Source: Thiobacillus sp. (GTDB taxonomy: Bacteria; Pseudomonadota; Gammaproteobacteria; Burkholderiales; Thiobacillaceae). Taken from it: DNA of 64,000 bases. This document shows positions 54,604 through 64,000 of the stretch, piece after piece. The stretch covers positions 1 through 64,000 of the forward strand of contig JANJXF010000077.1 in the NCBI GenBank assembly GCA_024709165.1. The letters are read 5' to 3'. The notes under the pieces were generated by a model, which saw only the letters and a list, made by a program, of their open reading frames with translations, was not told the DNA's origin and searched no databases. The stretch's first letter is position 1; every line of letters begins with the position of its first letter. A program made the position numbers and the translations under genes.

Positions 54604-57054
54604 ATGAAATTGAAGCGCTTCACCACATATCTGGCGGCTGCGGGACTGATCGCGCTGCCGTGGATGGCGCACGCTGCGGGTCTCGGAAAACTGTCCGTCA
54701 CCTCGGCACTGGGCCAGCCGCTGGCCGCGGAGATCGAGGTGTTTGCGGCGGACAAGGCCGAATTCGACAGCCTGACCGCCAATCTGGCGTCCGACCAGGC
54801 CTTTCGCGAGGCGCGGGTCGAGTTCGCACCCATTCTCTCCTCCCTGCGCTTCTCCATCGAACGCAAGCCCGACGGCAGGGCCGTGCTCAAACTCAGCACG
54901 AACCGTCCGGTCAACGATCCCTTCGTCGATCTCGTCCTTGAACTGAACTGGAACTCCGGCCGCCTGGTGCGTGAGTACACCATGCTGCTCGATCCACCCG
55001 GCATGGCGGCGCCGCAGAAGCCTGCGCCGGCGGTGGTGGTGGCACCCGTACAGATTGCCGCACCCAAGGCCACGTCCAAGCCGGCGCCTGCACCTGAACC
55101 GGCGGCGCCCCCGCCTGCTGCCGAGGCGCCCGCCGCACCGGCGCCCAAGGCCGCCACCAAGCCGGCGGAGAGTACGGAACCGGCCGCTGCGCCGACCCAG
55201 ATTGTCGTCAAACGCGGCGATACGCTGGCGAAAATCGCCAACCGAGTCCGCCCGCAAGGCGTCAGCCTGGAACAGGCCCTGGTCGGTCTGTACCGCGAGA
55301 ACGCCAAGGCCTTCGAAGGCAACATGAACCGGTTGAAGTCGGGCAAGACGCTCAACATCCCGGGCGCGGAAGCGCTGGCCGACATCACCCGGCAGGAGGC
55401 CGCGCGCGAAATCCGCCTGCAGGCCGAAGACTGGCGCGCCTACCGCCAGAAGCTCGCGGCCGCCGTGCAGGAAGCGCCTGTGGCCAAAGCCGAGCCGTCG
55501 CAGGCCGCAACGGGCAAGATCACCCCCAAGGTCGAGGACAAGGCCAAGCCTGCGCCCGAGGCGCAACAGGACGTGTTGAAGCTGTCCAAGGCACCGGCGG
55601 CCGCTGCAAAGGCGGATGAGGCACGCGCGTTGCAGGACAAGCTGCGCGCCCAGGAAGAAGACGCCATCGCACGGCAGAAGGCGCTCGACGAATCCGGCCA
55701 GCGTGTTGCTGCCCTCGAAAAACAGATCGAGGACATGCAGAAGCTGGTCGAGATGAAGGACCAGGAGCAGCAGGCACAGCAGCAGGAGGTTGCCCCCGAG
55801 CCCGCACCCGAGCCCAAGATGGAAACCCCGCCCGCACCCAAACCCGCTCCGGCGCCCGCGGTCACGGCACCGCCTGCCGCGCCGCCGGCCGGCGAGGCCT
55901 GGTACGCCCCGCTGCTGGAAAACCCGCTCTACTGGGGCGGCGGTCTGGCGGCGCTGGGTCTGGGAGGCGTGCTGTGGTGGATGCTGGCCGGCGGCGGGCG
56001 CCGCCGCAAGGCCACCGCCACCGCGCTGGAAGACAGCATCATGAGCAGCGGCGAAGTACGGCCGAACACCGTCATCGGCGCCGCATCCGGCGGCAGCGTG
56101 AACACCGGCGACACGTCTTTCCTCACCGATTTCAGCCAGGCGGGTCTTGGCACCATCGACACGCATGACGTCGATCCCATCGCCGAGGCCGAGGTGTACA
56201 TGGCTTACGGCCGCGATGCCCAGGCCGAGGAGATCCTCAAGGAAGCCATCAACAAGAATCCGGATCGCCACGAGATTCGCGTCAAACTGCTGGAAATTTA
56301 TGCGGCGCGCCGCAACACCCAGGCCTTCGGCGCAGGCGCAGGCGAGCTCTACGCGGCGCTCGGCAGCAAACAACATCCCCTGTGGGACAAGGTCTGCGAG
56401 ATGGGACGCAGCATCGATCCCACCAATCCGCTGTACGGGGGTGCGGAGTCCGCCGGGGCGGCTGCGACGGTTGCCGCCACCGACGCGATCGCCGGTGGTG
56501 CAGTGGCCTTCGGTGGCGACGTGCCGGCCGAGGCACCGGCTGCCGAGCCGGAGCCCGAAGTTTTTCCCACCTTCGCACCGGAACCGGAACCTGCGCTCGA
56601 AGCGGTTGATGTCGTCACATCCGGCCCGCTGGAGTTCGAGTCGGCCGGCAATGTCCTCAGCTTCGACACCCGCGCGGAAGCCGCGGTGGCCGCGGACATC
56701 CCGGCGACCGCCGAGCAGGCCTACGTGGAACCGGACACGCAAGGCCTCGATTTCGAACTGCCCGAGCTCGACCTCCCGGATGTGCAGGACGATGAACTGA
56801 AGCTGGACCTCGGCCTGGAGGAAGACAGCGGCCCCGACAGCAAATTCGATTTCAGCGGCCTCGACCTCGACCTGGGCGAAGCCGGCGGCAGCGAGCTCGA
56901 GCTCGACGAAGTCGGCACCAAGCTAGATCTTGCTCGTGCCTACGTCGAAATGGGCGACAAGGAAGGCGCCCGCGAAATTCTCAACGAAGTGCTGGCCGAA
57001 GGCAGCGACAGGCAGAAGACCGACGCCAAGGACATGCTGGGCGCGCTGGGCTGA
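54604..57054 (+). CDS. fimV: FimV-like pilus/polar hub protein
   Basis: FimV is an inner-membrane protein with a large periplasmic region that organises type IV pili and polar proteins. The 816-residue protein has a signal sequence (about 1-24), a conserved N-terminal domain (GKLSVTSALGQPLAAEIEV), and a Pro/Ala-rich linker. A LysM peptidoglycan-binding region starts near 199 (IVVKRGDTLAKIANR). A coiled coil spans about 337-399, then a membrane segment at about 440-462. An acidic cytoplasmic region leads to the FimV C-terminal domain at about 770-816 (KLDLARAYVEMGDKEGAREI). The ATG at 54604 has GGAGAAA upstream. It lies between asd and truA, as usual. Confidence 0.95.
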   Translation: MKLKRFTTYLAAAGLIALPWMAHAAGLGKLSVTSALGQPLAAEIEVFAADKAEFDSLTANLASDQAFREARVEFAPILSSLRFSIERKPDGRAVLKLSTNRPVNDPFVDLVLELNWNSGRLVREYTMLLDPPGMAAPQKPAPAVVVAPVQIAAPKATSKPAPAPEPAAPPPAAEAPAAPAPKAATKPAESTEPAAAPTQIVVKRGDTLAKIANRVRPQGVSLEQALVGLYRENAKAFEGNMNRLKSGKTLNIPGAEALADITRQEAAREIRLQAEDWRAYRQKLAAAVQEAPVAKAEPSQAATGKITPKVEDKAKPAPEAQQDVLKLSKAPAAAAKADEARALQDKLRAQEEDAIARQKALDESGQRVAALEKQIEDMQKLVEMKDQEQQAQQQEVAPEPAPEPKMETPPAPKPAPAPAVTAPPAAPPAGEAWYAPLLENPLYWGGGLAALGLGGVLWWMLAGGGRRRKATATALEDSIMSSGEVRPNTVIGAASGGSVNTGDTSFLTDFSQAGLGTIDTHDVDPIAEAEVYMAYGRDAQAEEILKEAINKNPDRHEIRVKLLEIYAARRNTQAFGAGAGELYAALGSKQHPLWDKVCEMGRSIDPTNPLYGGAESAGAAATVAATDAIAGGAVAFGGDVPAEAPAAEPEPEVFPTFAPEPEPALEAVDVVTSGPLEFESAGNVLSFDTRAEAAVAADIPATAEQAYVEPDTQGLDFELPELDLPDVQDDELKLDLGLEEDSGPDSKFDFSGLDLDLGEAGGSELELDEVGTKLDLARAYVEMGDKEGAREILNEVLAEGSDRQKTDAKDMLGALG

Positions 57055-57058
57055 TCGT

Positions 57059-57661
57059 TTGCACCCGCTCGCCCGCATCCTGTTGTGGTGCGGCTGGGCG
57101 GTGGCGGTCGAGCGCGCTGCCCCGCCCCTGCTGGCAATCCTGGCCGCCGCCTCCGCGACGGCCTTTCTGTTTGCGTCCTCGCGTGCCCAGCTGTTGCGGC
57201 TGCTGCGGCGCACCCGCTGGCTGCTTGCCGTGCTGTTCATCGCTCACGCCTACGCACTGCCCGGTGCCGCCGCGTGGCCCGCGCTGGAATGGGCGAGTCC
57301 TAGCGTCGAAGGCGTGCAGGCGGGTGGCCTGCGGGTCGCACGCCTGGTGCTGCTGCTCGCCGGCCTCGCGCTGCTGCTCGCCTACACTGCGCGGCCACGC
57401 CTGATTTACGGGCTGTACACCCTGGCCCGGCCGCTGGCGGCGCTTGGCTTCGACCGCCGTGCCTTTGCCGTGCGGCTCGGCCTGACACTCGACTATGTCG
57501 AACACGCGCCGAAGCCGACGCGCTGGCTCGATGCCCTGCGTGCCCCGATACCCGATGCGGAAACGCCGGTCAGCTATCGACTGGACGTCGAGCCCTGGCA
57601 AAGCCGCGACAGCGCCGCCATACTCGTGGGCTTGCTTCTACTGGGATGCGCTTTGGCATGA
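57059..57661 (+). CDS. CbiQ/EcfT-like membrane protein
   Basis: The 200-residue protein starts, on best evidence, at the TTG (57059-57061; [13 protein letters not shown]), 4 bases after the fimV stop. It has about four or five hydrophobic segments. The [19 protein letters not shown] region resembles the coupling helices of EcfT/CbiQ transmembrane proteins of cobalt and ECF transporters. No ATPase or substrate-binding partner is next to it. The role is unclear; a solitary CbiQ-like protein at this site is the simplest reading. Its TGA overlaps the truA ATG by 4 bases. Confidence 0.7.
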   Translation: MHPLARILLWCGWAVAVERAAPPLLAILAAASATAFLFASSRAQLLRLLRRTRWLLAVLFIAHAYALPGAAAWPALEWASPSVEGVQAGGLRVARLVLLLAGLALLLAYTARPRLIYGLYTLARPLAALGFDRRAFAVRLGLTLDYVEHAPKPTRWLDALRAPIPDAETPVSYRLDVEPWQSRDSAAILVGLLLLGCALA

Positions 57662-58437
57662 GAATCGTCATCGGCCTCGAATATCGGGGGCAGGGGTTTT
57701 GCGGCTGGCAGTCGCAGCCGCAGCGCTGCGGCGTGCAGGACGCCCTGGAAGCCGCGGTCGGCGCCATTGCCGGCATGAAAACGACGGTCACCGCCGCCGG
57801 GCGTACCGATACCGGCGTGCATGCTGCCCTGCAGGTCGCGCACTTCGACGTGTCGGTGGAGCGTCCGCTCACCGCGTGGGTACGCGGGGTCAACAGCCAT
57901 CTGCCCGAAGGCGTGGCGGTGCTGTGGGCGCGCGAAACGGCCGCGTCCTTTCATGCGCGCTTTGCCGCCATCCAGCGCGGCTATCGCTATGTGCTGCTCA
58001 ATCATCCGGTGCGCCCCGGTCTCAATGCAGGCCTCGTCGGCTGGCATCACCGCCCGCTCGACGCCGACGCGATGAAGCGCGCGGCGCTGCATCTTATCGG
58101 CCGGCACGACTTTTCTGCCTTCCGTGCCGCCGAATGTCAGGCGAAATCTCCGGTCAAGGAACTGCGTCGCGCGCATGTCGAACGGCGCGGCGACTATCTT
58201 CTGTGCGACTTCCAGGCCGATGGTTTTCTGCACCACATGGTGCGCAACATCATGGGCAGCCTAGTCCAGATCGGCGCCGGCGTGCAAGACGGCGAGTGGC
58301 TGGGCGAACTCCTGGCGAGCCGCGACCGCACCCGCGCGGCGCCGACCTTCGATGCCGCCGGGCTCTATCTCACCCATATCCGGTATCCTGCGCACTTTGC
58401 CCTGCCGGAGACCTCCGACCGATGGCTGTTCGCGTAA
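57658..58437 (+). CDS. truA: tRNA pseudouridine(38-40) synthase
   Basis: TruA makes pseudouridine at positions 38-40 of tRNA anticodon arms. The 259-residue protein starts [20 protein letters not shown]. The catalytic Asp is in [19 protein letters not shown] (about 42-60), and a [15 protein letters not shown] segment follows. The ATG overlaps the preceding gene's stop as ATGA. trpF starts inside the last codons, overlapping by 16 bases. Confidence 0.96.
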   Translation: MRIVIGLEYRGQGFCGWQSQPQRCGVQDALEAAVGAIAGMKTTVTAAGRTDTGVHAALQVAHFDVSVERPLTAWVRGVNSHLPEGVAVLWARETAASFHARFAAIQRGYRYVLLNHPVRPGLNAGLVGWHHRPLDADAMKRAALHLIGRHDFSAFRAAECQAKSPVKELRRAHVERRGDYLLCDFQADGFLHHMVRNIMGSLVQIGAGVQDGEWLGELLASRDRTRAAPTFDAAGLYLTHIRYPAHFALPETSDRWLFA

Positions 58438-59038
58438 AAATCTGCGGCATCACCCGTCTGGCGGACCTGCGCGCCGCCTGCGACGCCGGTGCCGACGCGC
58501 TCGGCTTCGTGTTCTACGACAAGAGCCCGCGCCACGTGTCCATCCAAACTGCGGCTGCTCTGCTGCGCGAGCTGCCGCCCTTCGTGCAGTCGGTGGGACT
58601 GTTCGTCAACGCCGATCCCGCCTTCGTCGCGTCGGTGCTGAACGTCGTGCCGCTCGACCTGTTGCAATTCCACGGTGACGAGACGCCGGCCGGCTGTGCG
58701 CGTTATGGCCGGCCCTGGATCAAGGCGGTTCGCGTCAGTGCCACGACGGATTTGCTAAAATACGCGGCTGACTTCGCGGGCGCCCGTGGTCTGCTGCTCG
58801 ATGCCTTCGTGCCCGGTGTGCCGGGCGGCACCGGCGAACGCTTCGACTGGCGCCTGATCCCGCCGGACCTGCCGCTTCCGATCGTGCTTTCGGGTGGGCT
58901 CGATCCCGGCAACGTCGTCGAGGCGGTGCGCACGGTGCGGCCGTGGGCGGTCGACGTCTCCTCCGGCGTGGAGGCCGCGAAGGGCATCAAGGACGCGCAG
59001 CGCATTGCGCGATTCATTGCGAACGCGAAAGAAGCATC

Positions 59039-59042
<4 letters not shown>
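58422..59042 (+). CDS. trpF: Phosphoribosylanthranilate isomerase
   Basis: TrpF converts phosphoribosylanthranilate to its carboxyphenylamino-deoxyribulose form in tryptophan synthesis. The 206-residue TIM barrel starts [20 protein letters not shown] with the catalytic Cys, then [30 protein letters not shown], and the phosphate site [15 protein letters not shown] and [10 protein letters not shown]. It overlaps truA by 16 bases and trpB by 4 (ATGA), so translation is strongly coupled. Confidence 0.97.
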
Positions 59043-60238
<1,196 letters not shown>

Positions 60239-60240
60239 AT

Positions 60241-61149
60241 ATGGCGATTCCGGATTTTCAAAGCATCTTCCTGCCGCTTCTCAAGGCATGTGCGGATGGT
60301 CAGGAACACACCAAGCAGGAGTTGTTGCCTCTGCTGGCAAAACAGTTCGGCTTGAGTGACGGGGATCTTGCAGTCAAGCTTGCCAGCGGCAAGCAGGGGA
60401 TGTTCGATAACCGGGTGGGATGGGCAAAGAGTTATCTGAAGCAGGCTGGGTTGCTTGAGAACTTGCGTCGCGGTGTTTTCAAGATTACTGCGCGTGGGCT
60501 GCAGGTGTTGAATGAGAACCCCCAGCCCTTGAATGTCAGGTACCTCAAACGCTTTCCCGAATTTGTGGTTTTCAATGCCGGCAAACCCAAAGATGAGAGC
60601 AAACTTGCCGAATCCATTTCGGCAAACCAGGAAACCCCCGACGAACTTATTGCCGCTGGCTACAGGCAATTGCGTGAGGCGCTTGCGATTGAATTACTGG
60701 AGCGAATCCGAAGTGTCAGTGCCTGGCAGTTTGAAGAATTGGTCGTCGAACTGCTGCTTAAGATGGGTTATGGCGGTACGCAGGAAGATGCAGGGCGCGT
60801 CGTCGGGAAAAGTGGTGATGGTGGTATTGACGGCATCATCAATGAGGACCGGCTCGGCCTGGATGTGATCTACATTCAAGCCAAGCGATGGGAGGCAGAT
60901 GTGGGCCGCCCTGAAATCCAGAAATTTGTCGGTGCGCTGGCTGGAAACAAGGCTAACAAAGGTGTATTCATTACCAGTGCGGGCTTCTCAAAAGGCGCGA
61001 CCGAGTATGCGTCACAAGTGAATCACAGGGTTGTTCTGATCGATGGCCAGACGCTGGCAGAACTGATGATTGACCACGATCTGGGTGTCTCCACCAAGGA
61101 TGTCTATACAGTGAAACGCTTGGACACCGATTATTTTGAAGAAGACTGA
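60241..61149 (+). CDS. Mrr-type restriction endonuclease inserted in the trp operon
   Basis: The 302-residue protein has an Mrr N-terminal winged-helix-like region (about 1-95, with FDNRVGWAKSYLKQAGLLE) and a C-terminal PD-(D/E)xK nuclease domain (about 160-270). The catalytic residues fit E166/E167, D197 in SGDGGIDGII and Q213-x-K215 in YIQAKRWE. Mrr enzymes cut methylated DNA as type IV restriction systems. Base composition is clearly poorer in GC than the flanking trp genes, suggesting horizontal acquisition. It starts 2 bases after trpB and ends 3 bases before trpA, so it has been fitted into the operon without scar and must be cotranscribed with it. Confidence 0.92.
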   Translation: MAIPDFQSIFLPLLKACADGQEHTKQELLPLLAKQFGLSDGDLAVKLASGKQGMFDNRVGWAKSYLKQAGLLENLRRGVFKITARGLQVLNENPQPLNVRYLKRFPEFVVFNAGKPKDESKLAESISANQETPDELIAAGYRQLREALAIELLERIRSVSAWQFEELVVELLLKMGYGGTQEDAGRVVGKSGDGGIDGIINEDRLGLDVIYIQAKRWEADVGRPEIQKFVGALAGNKANKGVFITSAGFSKGATEYASQVNHRVVLIDGQTLAELMIDHDLGVSTKDVYTVKRLDTDYFEED

Positions 61150-61152
61150 ACC

Positions 61153-61959
61153 ATGAGCCGCATCGGCCCCACCTTCGCCGCGCTGAAAGCGCAAAACAAG
61201 AAAGCCCTGATTCCCTTCATTACCGCCGGGGATCCCGGCAAGGGCATGACCGTGCCGCTGATGCACGCACTGGTGGAAGCCGGCGTGGACATCATCGAGC
61301 TGGGGGTGCCGTTTTCCGACCCGATGGCGGATGGGCCGGTAATTCAGCGTGCGTCGGAGCGGGCGCTGGCGAACAAGGTGGGGTTGAAGGACGTCTTGGG
61401 CATGGTCGCCGAATTCCGCAAGGCCAATGCCGCCACGCCAGTGGTGCTGATGGGCTATGCGAATCCGGTGGAACGCATGGGCTATGAAAATTTCGCCCAG
61501 GCGGCGAAGGCAGCCGGAGTGGATGGCGTGCTGACGGTGGACATTCCGCCGGAAGAGGCGGCCGGTATCGCCGAGGCTTTCCGGACACATGAGATCGATC
61601 CGATCTTCCTCCTGTCGCCGACCACGCCGGAGTCGCGCATCGAGCAGGTGGCAGCGGTTGCCGGTGGTTTCATCTACTACGTGTCGCTGAAGGGCGTCAC
61701 CGGGTCGGCCAATCTCGATATCGACGAGGTGGCGCGCAAGATTGCCCTGGTGCGCAAGCATTGCGACCTGCCGGTGGGTGTCGGCTTCGGTATTCGTGAC
61801 GCGGAATCCGCGTGTGCGGTGGCGCGTGTCGCCGATGCCGTGGTGGTGGGCAGCCGCATCGTCGGCGAGATCGAGATCGCGCCGGAAGGCGGCTGTGTCG
61901 ACCGCGTGAAGTACCTGGTTGCAGAGTTGCGGCGCGGTGTGGACGCCGCAAGCAGATGA
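61153..61959 (+). CDS. trpA: Tryptophan synthase alpha chain
   Basis: TrpA cleaves indole-3-glycerol phosphate to indole for TrpB. The 268-residue TIM barrel has the conserved [16 protein letters not shown], the catalytic Glu in [31 protein letters not shown] with the second acid, and YVSLKGVTG and VGVGFGIRD phosphate sites. It follows mrr by 3 bases; initiation probably depends on coupling or on GAAGAAG at the end of mrr (61137-61143). Confidence 0.98.
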   Translation: MSRIGPTFAALKAQNKKALIPFITAGDPGKGMTVPLMHALVEAGVDIIELGVPFSDPMADGPVIQRASERALANKVGLKDVLGMVAEFRKANAATPVVLMGYANPVERMGYENFAQAAKAAGVDGVLTVDIPPEEAAGIAEAFRTHEIDPIFLLSPTTPESRIEQVAAVAGGFIYYVSLKGVTGSANLDIDEVARKIALVRKHCDLPVGVGFGIRDAESACAVARVADAVVVGSRIVGEIEIAPEGGCVDRVKYLVAELRRGVDAASR

Positions 61960-62038
61960 AATGAACGCCGGGGGTGCGCCGCACCCTCTCCCCGCCCCGT
62001 TCACTCAAGCGAGGGGCGATAACGTCAGGGACATTCCC

Positions 62039-62905
62039 ATGAGCTGGTTCCAGAAAATTCTGCCACCGAAGATCAAGCGCCGGGCGGATGCGCGCAAGTC
62101 GATGCCGGAAGGCCTGTGGTCGAAATGTCCGGCGTGCAACGAGGTGCTGTATCGCGCCGACCTCGAGAGCAACCTTGAGGTATGCCCGAAGTGCGGACAT
62201 CATCATCGCATCGGCGCGCGTGCGCGCCTGGCCATGTTTCTCGACGCGGAGGGGCGGCACGAAATCGGCATGCACGTGACGCCGCTCGATCCGCTGAAAT
62301 TCAAGGACAGCAAGAAATATCCCGACCGCTTGAAGGAGGCGCAGGGCGCCACGTCGGAGGGCGACGCGCTGGTGGTGATCGGCGGCAGCGTGAGGGCGGT
62401 GCCGGTGGTCGCGGCGGCGTTCGAGTTCAAGTTCATGGGCGGTTCGATGGGTTCGGTGGTGGGCGAGCGCTTCGTGCAGGGCGTGGAGGAGGCGATCGGG
62501 TCGAATTCGGCCTTCGTGTGTTTCTCCGCCAGTGGCGGTGCGCGCATGCAGGAGGGGCTGTTCTCGTTGATGCAGATGGCCAAGACCTCGGCTGCGCTCA
62601 CCCAGTTGTCGCGTCACCGCCTGCCCTTCATCTCGGTGCTGACCGATCCCACCATGGGCGGGGTGTCGGCGAGCTTCGCCATGCTTGGTGATCTCGTCAT
62701 CGCCGAGCCCAATGCGCTGATCGGGTTCGCCGGTCCGCGTGTGATCGAGCAGACCGTGCGCGAGACTCTCCCGGAAGGGTTCCAGCGCGCCGAGTTCCTG
62801 CTCGACAAGGGGGCGGTCGATCGTATCGTCGACCGGCGCGAGATGCGCGACGAACTCGCCGCCACGCTGACGATGTTGATGGGGCGGCCGGCACTGGCGG
62901 CCTAA
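62039..62905 (+). CDS. accD: Acetyl-CoA carboxylase carboxyltransferase subunit beta
   Basis: AccD with AccA transfers carboxyl from biotin to acetyl-CoA, giving malonyl-CoA. The 288-residue protein starts [15 protein letters not shown], then the zinc ribbon [16 protein letters not shown] and [11 protein letters not shown] with four cysteines. [47 protein letters not shown] and [16 protein letters not shown] follow. AGGGA lies 8 bases before the ATG. The trpA-accD-folC order is widely conserved. Confidence 0.97.
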   Translation: MSWFQKILPPKIKRRADARKSMPEGLWSKCPACNEVLYRADLESNLEVCPKCGHHHRIGARARLAMFLDAEGRHEIGMHVTPLDPLKFKDSKKYPDRLKEAQGATSEGDALVVIGGSVRAVPVVAAAFEFKFMGGSMGSVVGERFVQGVEEAIGSNSAFVCFSASGGARMQEGLFSLMQMAKTSAALTQLSRHRLPFISVLTDPTMGGVSASFAMLGDLVIAEPNALIGFAGPRVIEQTVRETLPEGFQRAEFLLDKGAVDRIVDRREMRDELAATLTMLMGRPALAA

Positions 62906-62961
62906 CTCCGCCAGCCGCCGTCATGCGCGGTTCCCGGCGAGAACCGCGTGGAGAGCCGATC

Positions 62962-64000
62962 ATGTCCTATCCAGATTCGCTTCAGACCTGGCTCGCACGG
63001 CTGGAACGCCTGCATCCAAGCGCCATTGCGCTCGGACTCGACCGCGTGCGTCGTGTCTGGCAGGCGATGGCGCTTGCGCCGTGCTTTCCCGTCGTCATCG
63101 TCGGCGGCACCAATGGCAAGGGCTCGGTCTGTGCGATGCTTGACGCGATTCTCTGCGCTGCCGGCTACCGTACCGGGCGCTACACCTCCCCACATTTGCT
63201 GCGGTACAACGAACGCGTGCGCATCGGTGGACGTGAGGCGAGCGACGCGGAGCTGGTCACAGCGTTCGGCGAGGTCGACGCGGCGCGTGGCGACACCTCG
63301 CTGACCTACTTCGAGTTCGGCACCCTCGCGGCGATGGCGCAGTTCGTCGCGGCGGACGTCGACATCGCCATTCTGGAAGTGGGCCTTGGCGGACGCCTCG
63401 ATGCGGTCAACGTGTTCGACGCCGACGTGGCGCTGGTCACGACCGTCGATCTCGATCACCAGGATTATCTGGGCGATACGCGGGAAGTGATCGGCTTCGA
63501 GAAGGCCGGCATCTATCGTGCCGGGCGTCCGGCGATCTGTGCCGATCCGGCGCCGACGGCGAGCCTGGTCGCGCACGCCCGCGCCATCGGCGCGGATCTG
63601 CGCCTGCTGGGGCGGGAATTCTTCCACGAGACGGCAGGCGATGGCTGGACCTATCGCGGCTTGACGGTGAACTGGCCGGAACTGCCGCCCCCCGCGCTCG
63701 CCGGCAGTTTTCAGCTGCGCAATGCCGCGGCAGCGCTGGCGGTGCTCGAAGCCCTGCGCGAGCGTCTTCCGGTGGATGTTGCAGCGATTTGTGCGGGGCT
63801 GCGCGCGGTAGTCGTACCGGGCCGCTTCCAGCGCATCGCCTCGGCGCCGGAGACCATCGTCGATGTTGCGCACAACCCCGAAGCCGCGCGTGCGCTCGCG
63901 GCCACGCTGCGGGAAGGGCCGGCGTGCGGCCGCACGCTTGCGGTGGTGGGTATGCTGGCCGACAAGGACGCGCTGGGAGTGGTCGCCGCGCTCGCCGACA
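62962..64000 (+). CDS. folC: Folylpolyglutamate synthase/dihydrofolate synthase, 3' end beyond window
   Basis: FolC adds glutamate to dihydropteroate and folates. The first 346 residues are present and the gene runs off the right edge. It starts MSYPDSLQTWLARLERLHP. It contains the P-loop VGGTNGKGSVCAMLDAIL (about 49-66), YTSPHLLRYNERVRIGG, and VDLDHQDYLGDT, followed by the C-terminal Mur ligase-like domain with VPGRFQRI and VDVAHNPEAARALA. It follows accD after 56 bases. Confidence 0.96.
   Translation, partial: MSYPDSLQTWLARLERLHPSAIALGLDRVRRVWQAMALAPCFPVVIVGGTNGKGSVCAMLDAILCAAGYRTGRYTSPHLLRYNERVRIGGREASDAELVTAFGEVDAARGDTSLTYFEFGTLAAMAQFVAADVDIAILEVGLGGRLDAVNVFDADVALVTTVDLDHQDYLGDTREVIGFEKAGIYRAGRPAICADPAPTASLVAHARAIGADLRLLGREFFHETAGDGWTYRGLTVNWPELPPPALAGSFQLRNAAAALAVLEALRERLPVDVAAICAGLRAVVVPGRFQRIASAPETIVDVAHNPEAARALAATLREGPACGRTLAVVGMLADKDALGVVAALAD

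Noticed and set aside
61979-62020. CCCTCTCC and CGCCCC/GGGGCG repeats between trpA and accD
   Set aside because: Stem is short with a 14-base loop and no T-run; may be a decayed relative of the 8447 hairpin but not supported.

Overview
The window is GC-rich chromosomal DNA from a betaproteobacterium, probably near Rhodocyclales or Nitrosomonadales. This is inferred from conserved gene order, not from a search. The blocks ribE-ribBA-ribH-nusB-thiL, lepA-lepB-DUF4845-rnc-era-recO-pdxJ, yajC-secD-secF, and leuC-entericidin-leuD-leuB-asd-fimV-truA-trpF-trpB-trpA-accD-folC are typical of that class. Coding density is high. There is one tRNA, and I see no rRNA, prophage, insertion sequence or CRISPR array.

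Layout. 1-3506 (minus): riboflavin operon ending in nusB and the truncated thiL. 3769-11280 (plus): lepA, signal peptidase, DUF4845, RNase III, Era, RecO, PdxJ and an HD-GYP protein. 11305-19387 (minus): Kup potassium transporter, DedA protein, SecF, SecD, YajC, Tgt, QueA. 19480-20765: tRNA-Leu(CAA), an unrecognised double-CxxC protein and a GNAT acetyltransferase. 21075-34499 (plus): sugar-phosphate and glycogen cluster (pgi, glk, glgC, GH57 enzyme, malQ, glgB, glgA, glgP), covering entry of glucose, polymer synthesis, branching, remodelling and phosphorolysis. 34868-42262: a secreted Met-rich repeat protein with an OmpA-type C-terminus, panD, and a signalling group (HDOD protein, FleN/MinD-like ATPase, GGDEF cyclase, cysteine-less DsrC-like protein, HAMP adenylate/guanylate cyclase, Cys-rich secreted protein). 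42346-48837: Lon-like protease, two MFS transporters, DUF456, dodecin and YbaN-type proteins. 49034-49670 (minus): VapBC-type toxin-antitoxin pair. 49908-64000 (plus): leu, asd, fimV, truA and trp genes, with an AT-richer Mrr-type restriction gene between trpB and trpA, then accD and partial folC.

Two families of intergenic repeat stand out. (1) Degenerate heptanucleotide arrays in convergent orientation fill the gaps nusB/thiL, secF/dedA and yajC/secD, and twice include the upstream gene's stop codon. (2) Palindromic elements with arms related to CCGCGAAGGACG lie before recO, malQ, leuB and asd, and at three of these their right end carries the purine-rich stretch that serves as the next gene's probable ribosome-binding site.

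The strongest candidate for something undescribed is the protein at 34868-36214. Its secreted N-terminal half is built of about twelve 12-13-residue units starting with Asp/Asn-Pro and rich in Met and Trp, joined by a Pro/Ala linker to an OmpA-like peptidoglycan-binding domain.
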